A stretch of 8,268 nt of DNA from positions 1 through 8,268 of the forward strand of contig VGRA01000088.1 of the NCBI GenBank assembly GCA_016875515.1. Direction: 5' to 3'. Below are positions 5,675 through 8,268 of this stretch, piece after piece (position 1 is the stretch's first letter; every line of letters begins with the position of its first letter). Under the pieces are notes generated by a model. That model made no database searches, was not told the DNA's origin, and saw only the letters and a program-made list of their open reading frames with translations. The DNA comes from Deltaproteobacteria bacterium (GTDB lineage: Bacteria > Myxococcota > Myxococcia > Myxococcales > Myxococcaceae). Both the position numbers and the translations under genes were made by a program.

Positions 5675-6462
5675 GCGCGCAGCTCTCGGGAAAGGTGGCC
5701 CTGGTGACGGGGTCCACGAGCGGCATCGGGCTGGGGGTGGCGGAGGGGCTGGCCGCGGCCGGGGCCCACGTGGTGCTCAACGGATTCGGCGAGTGGCAGC
5801 CCGCCGCCGAGCGGGTGCGCGCGGCCGGGGCGGCCCACGGCGTGCGGGTGGGGTACCACGGGGCGGACCTGTCCAAGGTGGCGGAGGTGGAGGCGCTCCT
5901 GGCCCACGCCCAGGCGGAGTTCGGCCGGGTGGACGTGCTGGTCAACAACGCGGGCATCCAGCACGTGGCCCCGGTGGAGGCCTTCCCGGTGGAGAGGTGG
6001 GACGCGGTGCTGGCCATCAACCTGTCTGCCGCGTTCCACACCACGCGGCTGGTGCTGCCCGGCATGCGGGCGCGCAACTGGGGCCGCATCCTCAACGTGG
6101 CGTCCGTGCACGGACTGGTGGCCTCGGCGAAGAAGGCGGCCTACGTGGCGGCGAAGCACGGCCTGCTGGGCCTCACCAAGGTGACGGCGCTGGAGACAGC
6201 CCGCACGGGCGTCACCTGCAACGCGCTGTGCCCCGGTTGGGTGCTGACGCCGCTCGTGCAGAAGCAGGTGGACGCGCGCGCGGCGGGGGACGGGGTGGAC
6301 GTGGAGGCGGCGCGCGAGGCGCTGTTGTCCGAGAAGCAGCCGTCTGCCGCGTTCGTCACCCCGGGGCAGCTGGCCGCCCTGGCGCTGTTCCTGTGCAGCG
6401 ACGCGGCCTCAGAGGTGCGCGGGGTGGCGTGGAACATGGACGGCGGCTGGACGGCGCAGTAG
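5671..6462 (+). CDS. bdhA: 3-hydroxybutyrate dehydrogenase (SDR family)
   Basis: This 263-residue short-chain dehydrogenase oxidises (R)-3-hydroxybutyrate to acetoacetate with NAD+, the step after PHB depolymerisation. The NAD-binding TGSTSGIG lies at 13-20, NNAG at 92-95, and the active-site Asn, Ser, Tyr and Lys are Asn117, Ser145, Tyr158 and Lys162. Substrate-contact residues known from the Pseudomonas fragi enzyme (Gln94, His144, Lys152, Gln196) appear here at a constant offset of three as Gln97, His147, Lys155 and Gln199. This separates it from general SDRs such as FabG. The C-terminus 'KQPSAAFVTPGQL' to 'DGGWTAQ' is also typical. The start is GTG 5671, overlapping the phaZ stop as GTGA, with AGGAGG within phaZ about 7 bases upstream; the longer open frame from 5611 adds only a Gly/Ala/Arg-rich extension. 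The 4-bp overlap points to translational coupling. I see no damage or odd composition. Confidence 0.94.
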   Translation: MSAQLSGKVALVTGSTSGIGLGVAEGLAAAGAHVVLNGFGEWQPAAERVRAAGAAHGVRVGYHGADLSKVAEVEALLAHAQAEFGRVDVLVNNAGIQHVAPVEAFPVERWDAVLAINLSAAFHTTRLVLPGMRARNWGRILNVASVHGLVASAKKAAYVAAKHGLLGLTKVTALETARTGVTCNALCPGWVLTPLVQKQVDARAAGDGVDVEAAREALLSEKQPSAAFVTPGQLAALALFLCSDAASEVRGVAWNMDGGWTAQ

Positions 6463-6514
6463 CCGGCAAGGCTGTCACGCAACCGTTTCAGGCCAGCGCC
6501 GATAACCAGGGCAT

Positions 6515-6520
6515 AGGAGG
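6515..6520 (+). promoter_or_regulatory. Strong ribosome binding site for the small hydrolase gene
   Basis: A perfect AGGAGG lies 9 bases before the ATG at 6530, stronger than the sites of most genes in the window. The preceding spacer (6463-6514) shows no clear terminator. GATAAC at 6501-6506 could serve as a -10 box, but I see no well-spaced -35. Confidence 0.65.
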
Positions 6521-6529
6521 TCTTCATCC

Positions 6530-7087
6530 ATGTCCCTGTCCCTGAACGTCAACGTCTCCACCCGCATCAACGGCTCGCCGGTGGGCGGTTTGTCCAGCAA
6601 CTTCAACAACCTGGGCGCACCCGCAGCGCCCCAGACCGCGAGTCTCGCACAGGTGACGCCGCGGGCCCTGGTGGACGGCTTCGAGCGGCCCGCAGCCTCC
6701 GTGGGGCAGCGGGTGATGCAGGCGGCGGAGGAACTGCGGGGCATGTCCACCCGCAACGGCCCGGGGGGCGGCAACGTGGCCTGCGCCTTCGCGGTGAACA
6801 AGGTGCTCGCCCGGGCGGGGGTGCCCACCTTGGGGGCCAACCCCAACTACGTACCCTCCCTGGAGCAAGCGCTGCGCGGCGGCCGGGGCACGCAGGTGAG
6901 CCCGGCGCAGGCCCGGCCCGGGGACATCGTCATCTCGCCGGGGCAGTCCCACGTGGGCGTCTACCTGGGCGAGGGGCGGGTGCTGTCCAACTCCTCCTCC
7001 CGCGCCGCCTTCCGCTGGGAGTCCGGCCTCAACTTCGGCGGGTACTACGGCAACGGCCAGTCGCGCATCTACCGGCTGAACCCGTGA
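6530..7087 (+). CDS. Putative NlpC/P60- or CHAP-like cysteine peptidoglycan hydrolase
   Basis: This 185-residue protein probably cleaves peptide bonds in peptidoglycan. The likely nucleophile is Cys85 in GGNVACAFAVNKVLARAG (80-97), at the start of a helix, as in NlpC/P60 and CHAP enzymes. The motif ARPGDIVI (128-135) and the likely base His141 in QSHVGVYLGEGRVLSNSS (139-156) follow in the expected order, and Asn154 is a candidate third residue. Residues 1-45 are polar and low in structure (rich in Asn, Ser and Val) with no hydrophobic core, so there is no Sec signal, lipobox or membrane anchor. A cell-wall enzyme without a signal might leave the cell by lysis, a non-classical route or a dedicated secretion system, or act on internal material. 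It follows bdhA by 67 bp on the same strand but has its own strong ribosome site. It converges on proS with 22 bp between stops. Family membership is a motif-level call, and the substrate is unknown. Confidence 0.65.
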   Translation: MSLSLNVNVSTRINGSPVGGLSSNFNNLGAPAAPQTASLAQVTPRALVDGFERPAASVGQRVMQAAEELRGMSTRNGPGGGNVACAFAVNKVLARAGVPTLGANPNYVPSLEQALRGGRGTQVSPAQARPGDIVISPGQSHVGVYLGEGRVLSNSSSRAAFRWESGLNFGGYYGNGQSRIYRLNP

Positions 7088-7109
7088 GTCCCGCCGGCCC
7101 CGCCGACCG

Positions 7110-8268
7110 CTAGTACGCCCGCGAGAAGACGATGCGGCCCGGGGAGGCCCCGCCGCACACCACGCACGTGCCCGGCTCCTGCTTGAGGTCAAACGGGCGG
7201 TTGCGGGTGGTTATCTGCAGCTCGTCCTTCGCCTTCTTCTCGCAGGCGTGGGACTCGCACCAGTGGGCCTGCAGGAAGCCGTCGTCCGCCCTGGCCACCA
7301 GCTCGTCCCAGCTGTTGACCTCGAAGGTGTGGGCGTCCCGGAAGGCCTTCGCCTTGAGGAACAGCGCGCGCTGCATGTCGTCCAGCTGGGCGCGGACGTG
7401 GTCCACTGCGGAGGCCAGGGGCACGAACTGCTTCTCGCGCGTGTCCCGGCGGGCCACCACGCACTGCTCCTTGGCAAGGTCCTTGGGGCCAAGCTCCAGG
7501 CGCAGGCAGACCCCCTGCAGCTCGTACTCGAAGTACTTGAAGCCGGGACCCTTGGTCTCATCGTTGTCCACCAGCACGCGCAGGCCCTGGCGCCGGAGGT
7601 CAGCCGCAACGGCTTCCGCCTTGGCGAGCACCGCGGCGCGCTCCTCGGGGGACTTGCCGATGACGATGACGACGACGTGCGTGGGGGCGAGCTTCGGCGG
7701 GACGACGAGGCCGGCGTCGTCCGAGTGGGTCATGATGAGCCCGCCGATGAGGCGCGTGGAGACGCCCCAGGACGTTTGCCACACGTGGTGCTGCTGGCCG
7801 TCCCGGCCCTGGAACACCGTGTCGAATGCCTTGGCGAAGTTCTGGCCCAGGTTGTGCGAGGTGCCGGCCTGCAGGGCCTTCTTGTCCTGCATCATGGCTT
7901 CAATGGAGTAGGTGCGCAGGGCCCCGGCGAACTTCTCGGACTCGGACTTGCGGCCGGTGATGACCGGCATGGCCATGTAGTCCTCGGCGAACGCGCGGTA
8001 GATCTCCAGCATCCGCAGCGTCTCCGCCTCCGCGTCCGCCTCCGTCTCGTGGCAGGTGTGGCCCTCCTGCCAGAGGAACTCGGTGGTGCGGAGGAACAGC
8101 CGCGTGCGCATCTCCCAGCGCATCACGTTGGCCCACTGGTTGATGAGCAGCGGCAGGTCCCGGTAGCTCTGGATCCACTTGGCGAAGGACCGGTTGATGA
8201 TGGTCTCGGAGGTGGGCCGGATGACGTAGGGTTCCTCCAGCTTCGCCCCGCCGGCGTGGGTGACCACC
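7110..8268 (-). CDS. proS: Proline--tRNA ligase, archaeal/eukaryotic-like type (partial, 5' end outside the window)
   Basis: This cytoplasmic class II synthetase charges tRNA-Pro with proline. The visible 385 codons are the C-terminal part; roughly 90-100 residues, including class II motif 1, lie beyond the right edge. The frame stays open to base 8268, and the GTG at 8265-8267 is an internal Val codon, not a start. Visible landmarks, numbered in the fragment, are RPTSET (17-22), motif 2 around [12 protein letters not shown] (45-56) with '[11 protein letters not shown]' (60-70), and motif 3 at [10 protein letters not shown] (168-177). An anticodon-binding domain spans about 195-285. A C-terminal zinc-like domain has Cys337, Cys342, Cys368 and Cys371, and the chain ends in Ala-Tyr. 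The absence of a bacterial-type editing insertion between motifs 2 and 3 and the terminal Tyr mark this as the shorter type also found in some bacteria. The stop is TAG at 7110-7112 on the minus strand. It converges with the small hydrolase gene. Confidence 0.95.
   Translation of the reverse strand, partial: VVTHAGGAKLEEPYVIRPTSETIINRSFAKWIQSYRDLPLLINQWANVMRWEMRTRLFLRTTEFLWQEGHTCHETEADAEAETLRMLEIYRAFAEDYMAMPVITGRKSESEKFAGALRTYSIEAMMQDKKALQAGTSHNLGQNFAKAFDTVFQGRDGQQHHVWQTSWGVSTRLIGGLIMTHSDDAGLVVPPKLAPTHVVVIVIGKSPEERAAVLAKAEAVAADLRRQGLRVLVDNDETKGPGFKYFEYELQGVCLRLELGPKDLAKEQCVVARRDTREKQFVPLASAVDHVRAQLDDMQRALFLKAKAFRDAHTFEVNSWDELVARADDGFLQAHWCESHACEKKAKDELQITTRNRPFDLKQEPGTCVVCGGASPGRIVFSRAY

Noticed and set aside
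7088..7109. Bidirectional terminator between the convergent hydrolase and proS genes
   Set aside because: The 22-bp spacer is GC-rich but forms no convincing stem and has no T-tract on either strand.

Overview
The window is high-GC DNA with strongly GC-rich third codon positions and tightly packed genes. A proline--tRNA ligase of the archaeal/eukaryotic-like type, ending in Ala-Tyr, lies next to a polyhydroxybutyrate (PHB) breakdown pair and a type IV filament gene set. Together these suggest a deltaproteobacterium of the Myxococcales, although no single gene proves it.

Region 1 (1-4079, + strand) is the end of a type IV pilus / type II secretion-like operon. In order it holds a PilP-like periplasmic alignment protein, a PilB/GspE-type assembly ATPase with an N-terminal MshEN (c-di-GMP receptor) domain, a cysteine-rich lipoprotein of unknown function, and a PilC/GspF-type inner-membrane platform protein. 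The order PilP, ATPase, platform resembles the R64/IVb-type thin-pilus layout more than the usual myxobacterial pilM-N-O-P-Q cluster. No pilin, secretin or prepilin peptidase is visible, so they must lie outside the window if the system is complete.

Region 2 (4080-4444) is a 365-bp gap. It contains two GC-rich hairpins that may end the pilus operon, then what reads as a small DUF1059-family gene broken by one missing base. It ends with a palindrome (TGTTGC-N3-GCAACA) overlapping a possible promoter just before the next gene.

Region 3 (4445-6462, + strand) is a two-gene operon for mobilising stored PHB. An intracellular PHB depolymerase (phaZ) overlaps a 3-hydroxybutyrate dehydrogenase (bdhA) by 4 bp. 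Together they convert granule polymer to 3-hydroxybutyrate and then acetoacetate. The palindrome resembles PhaR-type operators of the PHB regulon.

Region 4 (6463-8268) holds a small NlpC/P60- or CHAP-like cysteine hydrolase with no signal peptide on the + strand. It converges on the 3' part of proS on the - strand, which runs off the right edge. I found no tRNA, rRNA, CRISPR array, insertion sequence or origin.
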